This document shows, one piece after another, positions 9,911-19,917 of a DNA stretch of 64,000 bases. Below the pieces are notes generated by a model. The model was given only the letters and a program-made list of their open reading frames with translations. It ran no database searches and was not told the DNA's origin. How positions within the stretch are numbered: position 1 is the stretch's first letter; each line of letters opens with the position of its first letter. The position numbers were made by a program, and so were the translations under genes. Location: assembly GCA_036937835.1 (NCBI GenBank), contig CM072870.1:5362001-5426000 (forward strand). Reading direction: 5' to 3'. The stretch comes from Pampus argenteus. Its lineage: Eukaryota; Chordata; Actinopteri; Scombriformes; Stromateidae.

Positions 9911-11479
9911 TCAAAAATACATACAGACGTGTTACACTTTGTTTTCCTACACAGAGACAACTTCTTTCATTCAAAATATGTATATATGTATACACAACCC
10001 ACTGTGTCACCATCTAATTTGCAGCTAACTTGGGTTTTTTTCCTTTAAAAAGCATTAGGTAAATACGTTTTTGCTGTGTTCTTCCAAAGCAAAACGCAAC
10101 AACTCGATGTCACGGAAACATCCTGGAGCATTACCAATCGATGAGAATACTCATAGTCACCAAACCTCCTGTAAATAATGTCACTTGTCTTGAGTGTTCG
10201 CCTGTAAGAACAGACCGTGTCAGCTCACAGGCAGCGGTGCTCTGACTGCCGGAGGTGGGTGAAAGTGTGTGCGGCTCCACAGGAACGGAAACGGTGATTT
10301 CACGTACTCACCCAGAAGCGGAAAATATGGTATCGGTGAACGGGTTAAAGTTACCAAGCCCCAATCGTTAAGGAAAATAATCAATCAATTATATGATGTA
10401 GCACGATTATATTTTTCTTTTGCATCTTACAGAAAAGTAGTCTTATCATTCCCCGAGCTATAAAATTGACGTCGGATTTTAATGTACCCGAAAATACAAT
10501 AAGACAGAAGGAGGAACATGCAGGAACATGTCTGACCAGCATGTAGAATCACCTAATTTTAAATAAGACTCTCACCTTGTATAGAATGGCCAGAGTCCAT
10601 AAGAAGTCCAGGGTATGAAAACGAGGGTGGTGAAAGTAGAATTTACGGGAGTCACTTGAACTAAACATGAGATTACTTCCTGTGAACTCGAATTTTTGAA
10701 CCCTTATTATGTTCATAACGAAATAAAACGTTAACACAAGGTTACAATGAAATTACAATTAAAAAACTTTATTACCATGGACTAGAAAAAAATATTATTA
10801 TATATTATTACATAAAAATATTAGGTCATGTTAATTTGCATAGGCCTATGCCACATTTCAGCCAAGCCCTTCAGAAGTACTGAATGAGCTAGTTCAGTTT
10901 ATATAAATAATTGGTAATCATTCATTCAATCCATTCAACATTTTATCTTTAACATCAGTAAATTAGACATGGTTGCATTACATGTTATTCTATAATCACT
11001 CTAAAAACACCAATTAAAGTGACTTGGAAAACATTCCACGTTTAAAGGGCCAAATACTTAACATGGAAATATTAGATTTCCAACTAAAATTCTCCTCTTA
11101 ATCAAAAACACTTTATGTCCACAAGATGGAGCCATAAGCAACAAATGTGTGATTCAAACCAGAATCTTGTGGAATGTGATTGTGCTGTGTGTTTCTCATA
11201 CCTTCAGTGATTGACTGCGAGTCTTTTTATGATGTTTTATAATGTTATTTAACTTATGAAAGCAAATGCAGGAAGGTGTGTAGAATACGTTAGGATTAGA
11301 AAGGGTTAGTCTGTCATATAAAAGTACCTACAGTTCTCAGACTATATTTAGTGTTGTACTGTAGCAAACGCAGTTCATTTTTCACTTGGAGTTGGAGAGC
11401 ACATTTCTGGAGAGCACTGCATACACAGCAGTACTAGCACACAAAGTACAGGGAAGTTTAGACAGGGATATAAAAGGGC

Positions 11480-11650
11480 AGTAAATCAGGCTGTCAGATG
11501 TCGTAAATGCATGTTGAATCTGCTCATAAATACTGACACAGTGTCTGTTCCCCTGACAATGACAGGAAGCTTGTTCAGGAGGGAGGAGGTCATATAGGAA
11601 AAGGCCCGGCCCCCTGACGGTCTAAATGTGAGGAGTATCAAGCGCTATTT
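11480..11650. repeat. probable dispersed teleost repeat fragment
   Basis: The stretch with TGTCTGTTCCCCTGACAATG, then AGGAAGCTTGTTCAGGAGGG, then AAAAGGCCCGGCCCCCTGAC resembles a repeated sequence I associate with teleost genomes. It is locally GC-rich compared with its surroundings. Family unknown to me; no ends found. Confidence 0.35.
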
Positions 11651-11720
11651 GTTTTTGAATTAATAAATATAAACTCCACAAAACAAGTGAGTGAACTAGA
11701 AAAGTTGACTACTTATACAC

Positions 11721-12219
11721 AGTGATGGAATGTGACTTAAGTCCACTTATTCAGGTGTTGTATTCAAGTATGTTCTTAAGTTACTTTACATGAGGTTTTT
11801 TTTTAATGTTTATTTCAATTATATGAACCCTTATTTCAGAGGAACCCTTATTTCAGAGAGAAATATTGTGATATTAGATCGTACATACTGTGCAAAGCCT
11901 TTAATGATTTTGCACAATTTGATACTTTTTTGGAGACTAAACAGTAAATAAAGTAGTAAGAAAAGTGCAACTATAAAAATACATCTTACAGAGTAACACA
12001 TCACTGATAATTACATATTATTATCCAGTAATAAATATATAGTAATACTGTATCAAACTGACAGAGGCTGTTTCATACAATGTACCTTATACCCGAGATA
12101 CCTTAAATACATTTTGCTGCTGATACTTCTACTTTTAAATCCAGGGCTTTTACTTGTAATGGGGGTATTTATACATTGTGGCGTTAAAAGAAAGGATCTG
12201 AATACTTCTTCCATCACCG
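11721..12219. mobile_element. non-autonomous DNA transposon (MITE-like) with terminal inverted repeats
   Basis: The element opens CAGTGATGGAA (11721-11731) and closes with TTCCATCACCG (12209-12219), an 11-bp terminal inverted repeat with one mismatch. Its interior has the words CTTTTACTTGTAATGG and GGATCTGAATACTTC, typical of a teleost element family with CAGTGGTGGAA ends that I remember as abundant in spiny-rayed fish. There is no transposase frame. Target-site duplications are not clear. Copy age looks considerable, and an internal 17-bp tandem duplication sits at 11825-11858. Confidence 0.7.
11825..11858. repeat. tandem duplication of 17 bp
   Basis: GAACCCTTATTTCAGAG occurs twice in immediate succession (11825-11841 and 11842-11858) without mismatch, inside the transposon-like element. 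Confidence 0.85.
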
Positions 12220-12819
12220 CGCCTACTTCTACTGATACACTTATGATAATATGTACATTTTTAATTCTCTGAATCGTTCAGTAAAGAATATCTAAAAATA
12301 AATATGCAGCATGTTTTTCTGTCTCAGGATTTCCTTGGTCTACATCATCCATAAGAGGGCAACAGAATCCATATATTTGTGTTTACCACATGATCCTGTT
12401 TGTGAGTTGCATGGAATGTGTTGCTTATAGTTTTATCATTCCATGTGAAAGTGCTGCATTAGAAACCGCTCTCGGCATACACAACAAGGCCCTTGAAATT
12501 TCCAAATTTATAAGCACAATGTATAAACTTTGCTATTTTTCAAGGCTTTATTAGATGCATGTTTAAAAAAAAAAAAAAAACTTAAGATGCTCAGAACGGT
12601 CCATTGGCATGTGGTTCAGCTTTTAAATATAATAAAAAGAAAGTCCACGCTTGAATAGGATTCAGATGTGTGTCTGCTATGATTTAGACAAAATCTTCTC
12701 ATCTTTCCTACTACTGATAGGTATTTGAAATCAAAGCGAGAACATATGAGAGATTGTCCTGGGTCATTAAATGTCACGGTGTTGTACTAAAAGCCAGCTG
12801 GAGTAAAACAGAGTTTGTC

Positions 12820-12852
<33 letters not shown>
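12820..12852. repeat. TTTTC/T pyrimidine tract
   Basis: About four copies of CTTTT run into an uninterrupted T tract. Simple-sequence repeat. Confidence 0.85.
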
Positions 12853-13297
12853 GTGGTCTTTATGTGATTGATAAAGCAGGAGGCAACGAATCCCTCTCCA
12901 TTCTGCCCATCTGATAACTAACTCCATGCAACTGCAAGTCCCATACCAATCCCTGCCCAAATCAAATATTTAGAGACCTTTCTGGAAGAGGGACAAAGCA
13001 AAGGAGGTTTTCACCGTGATCAGAAGTTATTCTATTCATTAACAAAGATCACTGCAACTGATCCAAATTAAAAACAACTCTTTATCATATAAATTGCTTT
13101 TGAATGAGATTGCTCTCTCCTTTCATTGTGGCTTTAAAAACGGTTTTAATGCGTTTCTGTGCCTGCCGTAAAGCACTTTGATTTGCCTCTGGTGGTTCAA
13201 TAAAAAATAAACTCGACATGCCGATATGACCTAGCAATCATATGGGATTCTAGCACAATCATGTCACGTTTAAGTTTGTTTTTCTCATTATAAGACA

Positions 13298-13500
13298 TTA
13301 AAGGAGCACTCCAACAGTTTGGTCTTGCACTTCTATGAAGTTGGGGGACTTGTACGATAAGAGACAGATTTGAAAAAAAGAATGGTAATTTAGGAAGCAG
13401 CAGAGGGTAAAAATATACTGACTTTTTTGTCCCCTTGTACGGGTCAAACACTGGATCCTATATTTCCCATAATGCTACTGTATAGCGTATTTCCTCAGAC
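13298..13500. repeat. probable dispersed repeat (starts AAAGGAGCACTCCAAC)
   Basis: The words TTAAAGGAGCACTCCAACAG, CTTGCACTTCTATGAAGTTG and TTTCCCATAATGC occur in the order I associate with a common teleost element. No terminal repeats could be fixed and no protein is encoded. Confidence 0.4.
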
Positions 13501-15604
13501 ACCCCCTGCCTCCTAAATACCAACATATTTCCATCCCCACACGTCAAGTTTGTAACACAGGCTTTATTTTAAGTCTCAAGGCCAACCCTGACATCATCAA
13601 GGATATCATTTTTATTTTTTTTTCCAACTTTCAAATAGCATTCGTTCTGAATGTCATGATGGACTTGACAGCCGGAGCAATCAACTGGGTCAATACAAAC
13701 ACAAAGACTGGAGTTGCATTAATGGGAAGTGAAGATGCTTCAGATTGCATGTGTCTTTGATGCACTGTTACGCTTTCTATTCTCCTTCATCTCAGCTGTA
13801 TTCACAACCCTAACACACTGTAAATAAACAAAGTGGAACACTTTAACTGAGACATGCATATGTATGAGATGTAAAATAATTTGATCCCTTTGAGCGTTTC
13901 CTTGTCAACTCTCAAAAGCAGCACATCAAGTGGTTTTTTTTTTGTTTGTTTCCTGTGTGTTTTCTACAACAAAAGTTTCCTTCCCTCTTGTCACAAGTGT
14001 CATCTCATTAGTAGTAAATCACTAAGCTGACATTTATGTTGTACCCAGTCACGCAGCATCTCCCTTTTCAGTGGAAATCTGATAACCCAGTGACACAATG
14101 CAGTATTTGTTCAGGAGAGATTTCACACAGAGAAATCATTCCACGCACAGTTTAGTGCTTGTGATTAAGGGGTTGCGGGGTGGTGAAATGAAAGTATGTG
14201 ACAAAAAAAAAATGTCTTGTAAGAGCAGTAGTCACAAAATAGTTCACATCCTAATAGTAAAAGCCACCCAGAATTTAAATACGGAAATGGACGAGAAGCT
14301 AAATGTGCAACTGATGTTTATGTGTATTGTGATTACAAACCTAATGTAATATCTGTCAGTGTGCTAATATGTTCACAATGAAAAGCTTGAAATAAGAAGT
14401 TATTCTTAACTAAGATCAAAAGCTATAATGTAGAAAAGGAATGCAGTTTCTTCACTTCCTGTAAGTCCCTTTGAAGAAAAGCTGCCAGATGAATGTACTG
14501 TAATGTAAAATGTACCTCCCTCTCTCCAAAACCCCAACCCCAAAAAAGCCCTTAAAACATCCAAATGATCTCATCCATTCCAATATCACATATAAACAAG
14601 CCACTCTTGTTGGTTATGTTTGAAACCACTAAATTGTAAAAAGCATAATGTTTGATGAACGCTGTTCCTCAAACAGTGTATGACATGCCTTCAACTGCCT
14701 CACAAGAAAACCAAAGAATTCAGTAAATAAGAATAAATACTTATTGATTAACAGTACTGGAACATACATATAGATCTATATCGCATCAGCAGAGATTACA
14801 GCAGTAAAACTACAAGGTTTATTGCTTACATCGGTTTGTGAAGAGGCATTCACATTTTATGTTTTAGGTTTTTTCCATTAAAAATATAAGCTTTTCAAAA
14901 AGTCTTATTTATTTTACAGGAAAAAAAAAATGAATAATATATTCCATGGAGGGGAATCAGAGGGCCGGATCAGTTTTGGGGCATCAGAAAATGATTTATA
15001 GGAGAGGACTAAAGTACATTTCTGCAATAAAAAGTTTCTTTTTACTGTTTCTTTATACGCTTGTGAAATACTTTTTTCCCTTCTATCTACTGATGGCTAA
15101 AACTAGACACTCTGATTGCACAGCTAGAAGAATTGATATTACACTTTTCTAGTTATATTATTGAATTTAACCCTGAACAGACTTCCCTCCGTCATCCCAA
15201 CTACAAGCTATGGGTAATTTTGTACATGCTATTGTATTTAGTGAACATAAAATTGCGGTGAATACAACAGATACTAATGTGTGATATGAATGAAATGATG
15301 TACTCCACTGATGCTAAATGGAAAAGTGGCAAGATACAGCTGCATCTCAATGTATGTTCCAGCTGTCTATATAAACAATACAACCAACATTCAAACCGAG
15401 TGCATTGCCCATCTTGTGGCTTAATCTGTTGTTGTTGGGATTCAAAATACTGGGGATAGGCTAAACAACGATACCTTCAGAATGGGGTTAAAACATTCAC
15501 AGGTAAGCACAGGTGGGTGACAGCTATAGTAATGTCGAAGATGTTTGTATTAATAGTGTATATTTTTGGTTGCAGCCAAAGACATCCTGGGTGAAAATCT
15601 ACCA

Positions 15605-15790
15605 GGCGGCTGCTCTGGTTTACTCTCACAGTCCAAAGAACTACACATTAGGTGAACTGGAGACTCCAAACTGCCCTTAGGTTAACACAGGTGTGATTTG
15701 TACTTCTGTATGTATGTGCCCTGTGATAGACTGTGACCTTGCCTCTCGCCCACTGTGTGCTAGAATAGGCTCCAGCCTCAGGTGTAAATA
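15605..15790 (+). repeat. degenerate teleost interspersed repeat
   Basis: The order of words CTCACAGTCCAAAGAA, AGGTGAACTGGAGACTCCAA, CTGCCCTTAGG, GATAGACTGTGACC, GCCTCTCGCC and ATAGGCTCCAGCC is that of a very abundant teleost interspersed sequence. I do not commit to a class (LINE tail or SINE-like). It is diverged and lacks a clear 3' tail. Confidence 0.6.
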
Positions 15791-16555
15791 CTGGACAGGT
15801 GCATAAAGTGCAAATGCCAGGAGATGGTCCTGCACATTTTCAAGGTTTGATCTCTGCAGCAGTCTTTATGCCAACAGTTGTGTCCTTAAGCAACACACTG
15901 CACTTCTACCTGTCCACACATAATACACACGTGTGGTAGGAGAAGTGTAGAGGTAGCATATGATTTACTTAAATAAAAAAAAAAGATTGTAAAAACACTC
16001 CACTTTAACTAAAGGTCCGGCAATACTCATCATGCAGAATAACCCCTTAAAGAGTGTTTACAGTTATTGTAGATATATACTTTGCTTGCTTAAATATGTA
16101 ACAGTACAACTTGTAAAATAAATGCAGCAAAGTAAATTATGATATTTTCTCCTAAAATATAATGAAGTGTAGGGATAAAAATAGGATAACATGAATACAC
16201 TCAAGTCAAGCATGTTACATACACTTCTACTATTAAACTATTTTTTTTTAACTTCGTCTGTCCCCATGATACATCTCCCGACAGAGATAACAGAGATACT
16301 GAAATCATTTTTCTGCAGTTATTGATGCTCAGTCTAGGCAACCAAACTAATTTCTTTGCCTGACTTTATAATCTGACATCATAATCATATCACTCCATGG
16401 GCCCTTGTGTCATATGAGTGACCTACATCAACACTATACGCTAACATTTTAGAGGTTTACTATAGAAATGCACATCTGCACTGTAAACTTGAACTGTCCA
16501 AGATATTTGAACATATATTCATGAGTTGTTCAACTTCAATTTAAAACTGCTGAGT

Positions 16556-16710
16556 GAACGTCCGCGCGACCCTCCTGCAGGGACCCCTGTGGAGCCCGCG
16601 CGCCCGCTTTGACAGTCCATCTCGCGCACAGCTCAGCCTCCTCCCTCCAAGCACCGCCCCCAGATGAAGCCCCCACTTAAAAGGCAGATAGATAGTAAAC
16701 TGTTAAAAAC
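16556..16710 (+). promoter_or_regulatory. tgfbr3 GC-rich promoter
   Basis: A compact CpG-rich block (CCGCGCGACC, GCCCGCGCGCCCGC, CTCGCGCAC) stands out from AT-rich flanks. It includes a GC box (CACCGCCCCC at 16653-16662) and a TATA-like ACTTAAAAGG at 16675-16684 placed 20-30 bases before a plausible start near 16710. It immediately precedes the proposed tgfbr3 first exon. Confidence 0.55.
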
Positions 16711-16935
16711 TTGGAACCGGAGGGGCTGTTTTTACACTGTTTTTATTAAGAACGAGAGAAAAAAAACAAACCCTATCACGTCAAATCCGTCCACGCTTCC
16801 ACTTCAAAACAACGACATGGAGTGAAAGTCCAGCCGAGAGAGAGAGAGAGACGACTTTGATAAACTCGCATCCATCAAAAGCGACTTTAAACTTCGACCC
16901 AAGTTTACTTGGACATTTTCTGGAGACTCTGCAGG
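16710..16935 (+). other. tgfbr3: tgfbr3 exon 1 (5'UTR)
   Basis: Noncoding leader ending at CAGG/GTACGT (16935) or at GTAC/GTAAGC (16939). It contains one upstream ATG (16817-16819) that reads Met-Glu-stop. The 5' end is inferred from the TATA-like sequence only. Confidence 0.45.
16817..16825 (+). promoter_or_regulatory. minimal upstream ORF in tgfbr3 5'UTR (ATG-GAG-TGA)
   Basis: A two-codon frame with G at -3 and G at +4, a favourable initiation context. If exon 1 is transcribed as proposed, it could dampen initiation at the main start. Inference from sequence only. Confidence 0.35.
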
Positions 16936-16939
16936 GTAC

Positions 16940-19734
16940 GTAAGCTAGTTTTAACAGTTGCACCTTAGCTTGTTTGTAAACGCGTTTGGTTCACTGAAAG
17001 ACTCGTTGTACACTGTGTCTAAAGACACTTAGTGTAAAAAAAACCACCGCTCGCTGCGTTTACTTAACCGCCCATAAAACCAGCTGAATATCTTGTCTCT
17101 TGAATCCGTTGACATGCAGCTATACTTCTTGAAGCTTACATTGTTAGCCGATAGCTACTCGTGTTAATTTCCACTGTTTAGGTCATGTTTTATGTTTCAT
17201 TGTTTTTTCTTCTAAAAACACAAGTAAACAGACTGCCTATCCAGCTCATAGTGTAGGTATTCCCTTCAGATAGAGAGCAGCATGTGTAGCATCCTGTGGG
17301 ATGAAACGTGACTGACAGTGCAGCCGTGCTAGCTTACATTCAAAACTCAACAATCAACAGATAGAGCAGGTTTCTTTGCTCATGACAGCGAGGAGTGTGT
17401 TGCTGTGTATATGTAGACACTGATGGCTGATGGAGGTGCAGGTTTGGACCAGTTTTGAACCCTGGAGAAACAGCAGTGTAGATTAATTTATCATCATCAT
17501 GTATTATATTAGCCCTGCATTGTCTATATTGTATCTGCAAATTTTCATTTTAATTGAAAGTTGTCTCAAACCTGGAACATTTGAGTCCTACATTCAGTTC
17601 TATTTAATCATTAGTTGTTAATACTTATACTTGCTTATTAGAACATGCTATTTAATGGATCCACCAGGACCATTAAATAGTATGCACAGTCACATAAATT
17701 CAGTATTATGAGCATTGTGTAGAGGCATCAGGCTCTAAACTGAATCCAGGTTGTTTTTAACATATTATGTCATTCAGAGCTGTATTTGTATGATGGAAGC
17801 AGAGGTAGGTTTGGTGTACACATTCACACTGAAAGAGGATATTAATATTTGACCACACAAACATCTAGAAGACCTATGAAGCAAGTGGGTGTCAGATTAT
17901 GACATGATGTACAACAACATGCAGTATGTAACACAGTTGTGTTGGTCTCTTCACTTCTGGCTTTGTGATTACTGGAACATATATGCCCTCTGGGCGTAAC
18001 AACACCTAACTACATGCATACATGGTGATACAGATATAAGCCTTTAACATTGAAGTGACCACAAGTATGTAGCTTGGTTTCTGTACTGTGCGATACGTTT
18101 AGTCTGGTGGGGTCTGCACGTTCTGATGCATTTTCCAGATATTCTTTGGGTGAAATAGCTGCTCAGCTTAGATGGTCAGGGTTGAAGAGAAGTCACATGA
18201 GGTGATTTGAGTGTTGCTGCAACAAAACCAGCACCGTAGCATGGAGCTTTTAGAGTAAAAAAAATCCCACACACGAAACCCAAAATATGTCTGAGTAATC
18301 CCTAGATAAGCTTTGTGATGCCTTAAATTGAACAGTTAAAGCTTTTCAAAATTCCACGTACTCTTTCAGATATGTCAGTCTTCTACTGAACAGAAAGTCA
18401 CTTTGATTTGGTCTTTGGCTCCCAGAAACTATTGCAACAGTTTATCTTTGAGTCAAGGAGGAGATGAAGGTCAAGGAGGTGCATAAATCAAACAGAGGGC
18501 ACTGGCTCTGCTTCACTAACTGAAAGTGTAATATTTGTCATGATCTTTCAAAATGACTTCCTAGCCCTACCAGCTGCCAAACAGTGAAAGGCCCTTTTGT
18601 CCTGTGCAGCTGCTTGCACAGCAGAGCGATGCACCTTATTTCTTTGTACACTTCCCACACACCATCTATAGTTAACCACCAGTGAGATACGTGCTTATCT
18701 GTTTCTTCCATGCCGTACTGTACTGTAGTAGTCTTGGCCATAGAAGTTACAGCTGCAGTTTTACTATTGTAAACATTCCAATATCACTCAGAAAAGTAAT
18801 TTACATTGTTTGGCATTGTTGCAAAAAATAATAAATTGATAACAGTGTAGTCTTTCACTGATTTTACTTTGTAAAACACAGAGGTAGATTATTAAGATGA
18901 AGAAGCTTTTGATTTTCAGAACAAATAGCCCCTAAAATGACAAACTGTTTAATGTGTGTCAGAATGTCAGAAAATCTATATGTTCCTGATCTGTTTTGCT
19001 GCTCTGAAGTTGAGGATATCATCTGCTTTTCTAGTCTGAACCTGGGTCTGATCATTGCAGCTCACTGCTTTGATGCAGCAGCAATGATGTCTCGCTATCT
19101 GATGTCTTTCCACTTTGTTGTAAGTCTTTTTTGAAGTGTGGCAGCCAAGAAAATGAAATGAATATGTTTTATTTAGACCTACACACCGTCATGAGTGTAT
19201 TTCTAGGTTGATGGCGGGTTCAAATGAATGACGTATTTAAATCTGAATTTTAAACATTCATGGCTCATTTATGAATCCATCCAATCCAAATCCAATTACC
19301 TCATTTTAGACAACTGCAGAAATGCAAATTAGCAAAGCGACTTGTTTTGCTTTCAGATTGTCCAAATGTTCCATGTTAGTTTTTTTTCTTGTTGGCTTTG
19401 TTTGTTGGATATGTTTTTTAGGTGTGTGTTAGACACATTCAGTGTAATGTCATGCTAAGATGCTTACTCAGCACCCCACTGGAGCATCCACTGTTTCCTG
19501 ACGCTCTCAGTTAAAGTGCGTTAATAACGGCCGTGGGTCCAGCACAGTCCTGTGAAACATGCACAACCCCCAATTAACCCTCCCAGATTAATCTCCTGGT
19601 CTACAAACTATTGCTACTCTTTTCTTATCTCATCACCCCCGCAGGATATATTAAGCAGAGCCCAGTTGTTTGTCCATGCTGAATCACAACCTGCTCCTTC
19701 TGGTTAACTTTCTCTACTTTTGTTCACTTTGCAG
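16940..19734 (+). other. tgfbr3 intron 1
   Basis: About 2.8 kb between the proposed 5'UTR exon and the signal-peptide exon. Contains a 41-bp hairpin at 17644-17684; otherwise no gene or clear mobile element seen. Confidence 0.5.
17644..17684. repeat. perfect short inverted repeat (hairpin)
   Basis: CTATTTAATGG (17648-17658) is followed after 11 bases by its exact complement CCATTAAATAG (17670-17680). Pairing continues outward with one G-T step and three further pairs, giving a stem of about 15 bp. Too short for a typical microRNA precursor; function unknown. Confidence 0.7.
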
Positions 19735-19917
19735 CTGGAGCTTGAAGCTGACTTCCTGTAGACCGCTTCATAGAGAGGGAAACCCTTTTCTGAAAAGCAG
19801 GAGAAAAGCCTGTTCACCCACCTTGTGTACACTGGAAGCTGCAGGATAATAACATGATGGCCCGAAGATCCATCATTCCCTTGTTACTTCTTGCAATATG
19901 TTGCCTGGCATCTGCAG
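19735..19917 (+). CDS. tgfbr3: tgfbr3 exon 2: 5'UTR end and signal peptide (residues 1-21)
   Basis: Acceptor TTTGCAG at 19728-19734. Coding starts at 19854 with two adjacent ATGs (MMARRS); the second has A at -3 and G at +4, a better context than the first, so initiation at either is possible. A hydrophobic run, IIPLLLLAICCLA, forms a classical signal peptide with likely cleavage after ASA or close by. Donor GTAAGT at 19918, leaving one base. Confidence 0.9.

Larger units (their letters stand above)
9911..16640. other. intergenic interval between divergent brdt and tgfbr3
   Basis: About 6.7 kb separating the two promoters. I see no convincing protein-coding gene. It holds several dispersed repeats (listed separately at 11480-11650, 11721-12219, 13298-13500 and 15605-15790) and low-complexity tracts (12820-12852). 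The open frames inside it are short and not protein-like. Confidence 0.6.

Noticed and set aside
10200..10300. Possible extra divergent promoter or exon upstream of brdt
   Set aside because: Moderately GC-rich with a GTGGGT donor-like word, but no coherent exon, TATA or coding frame could be built.
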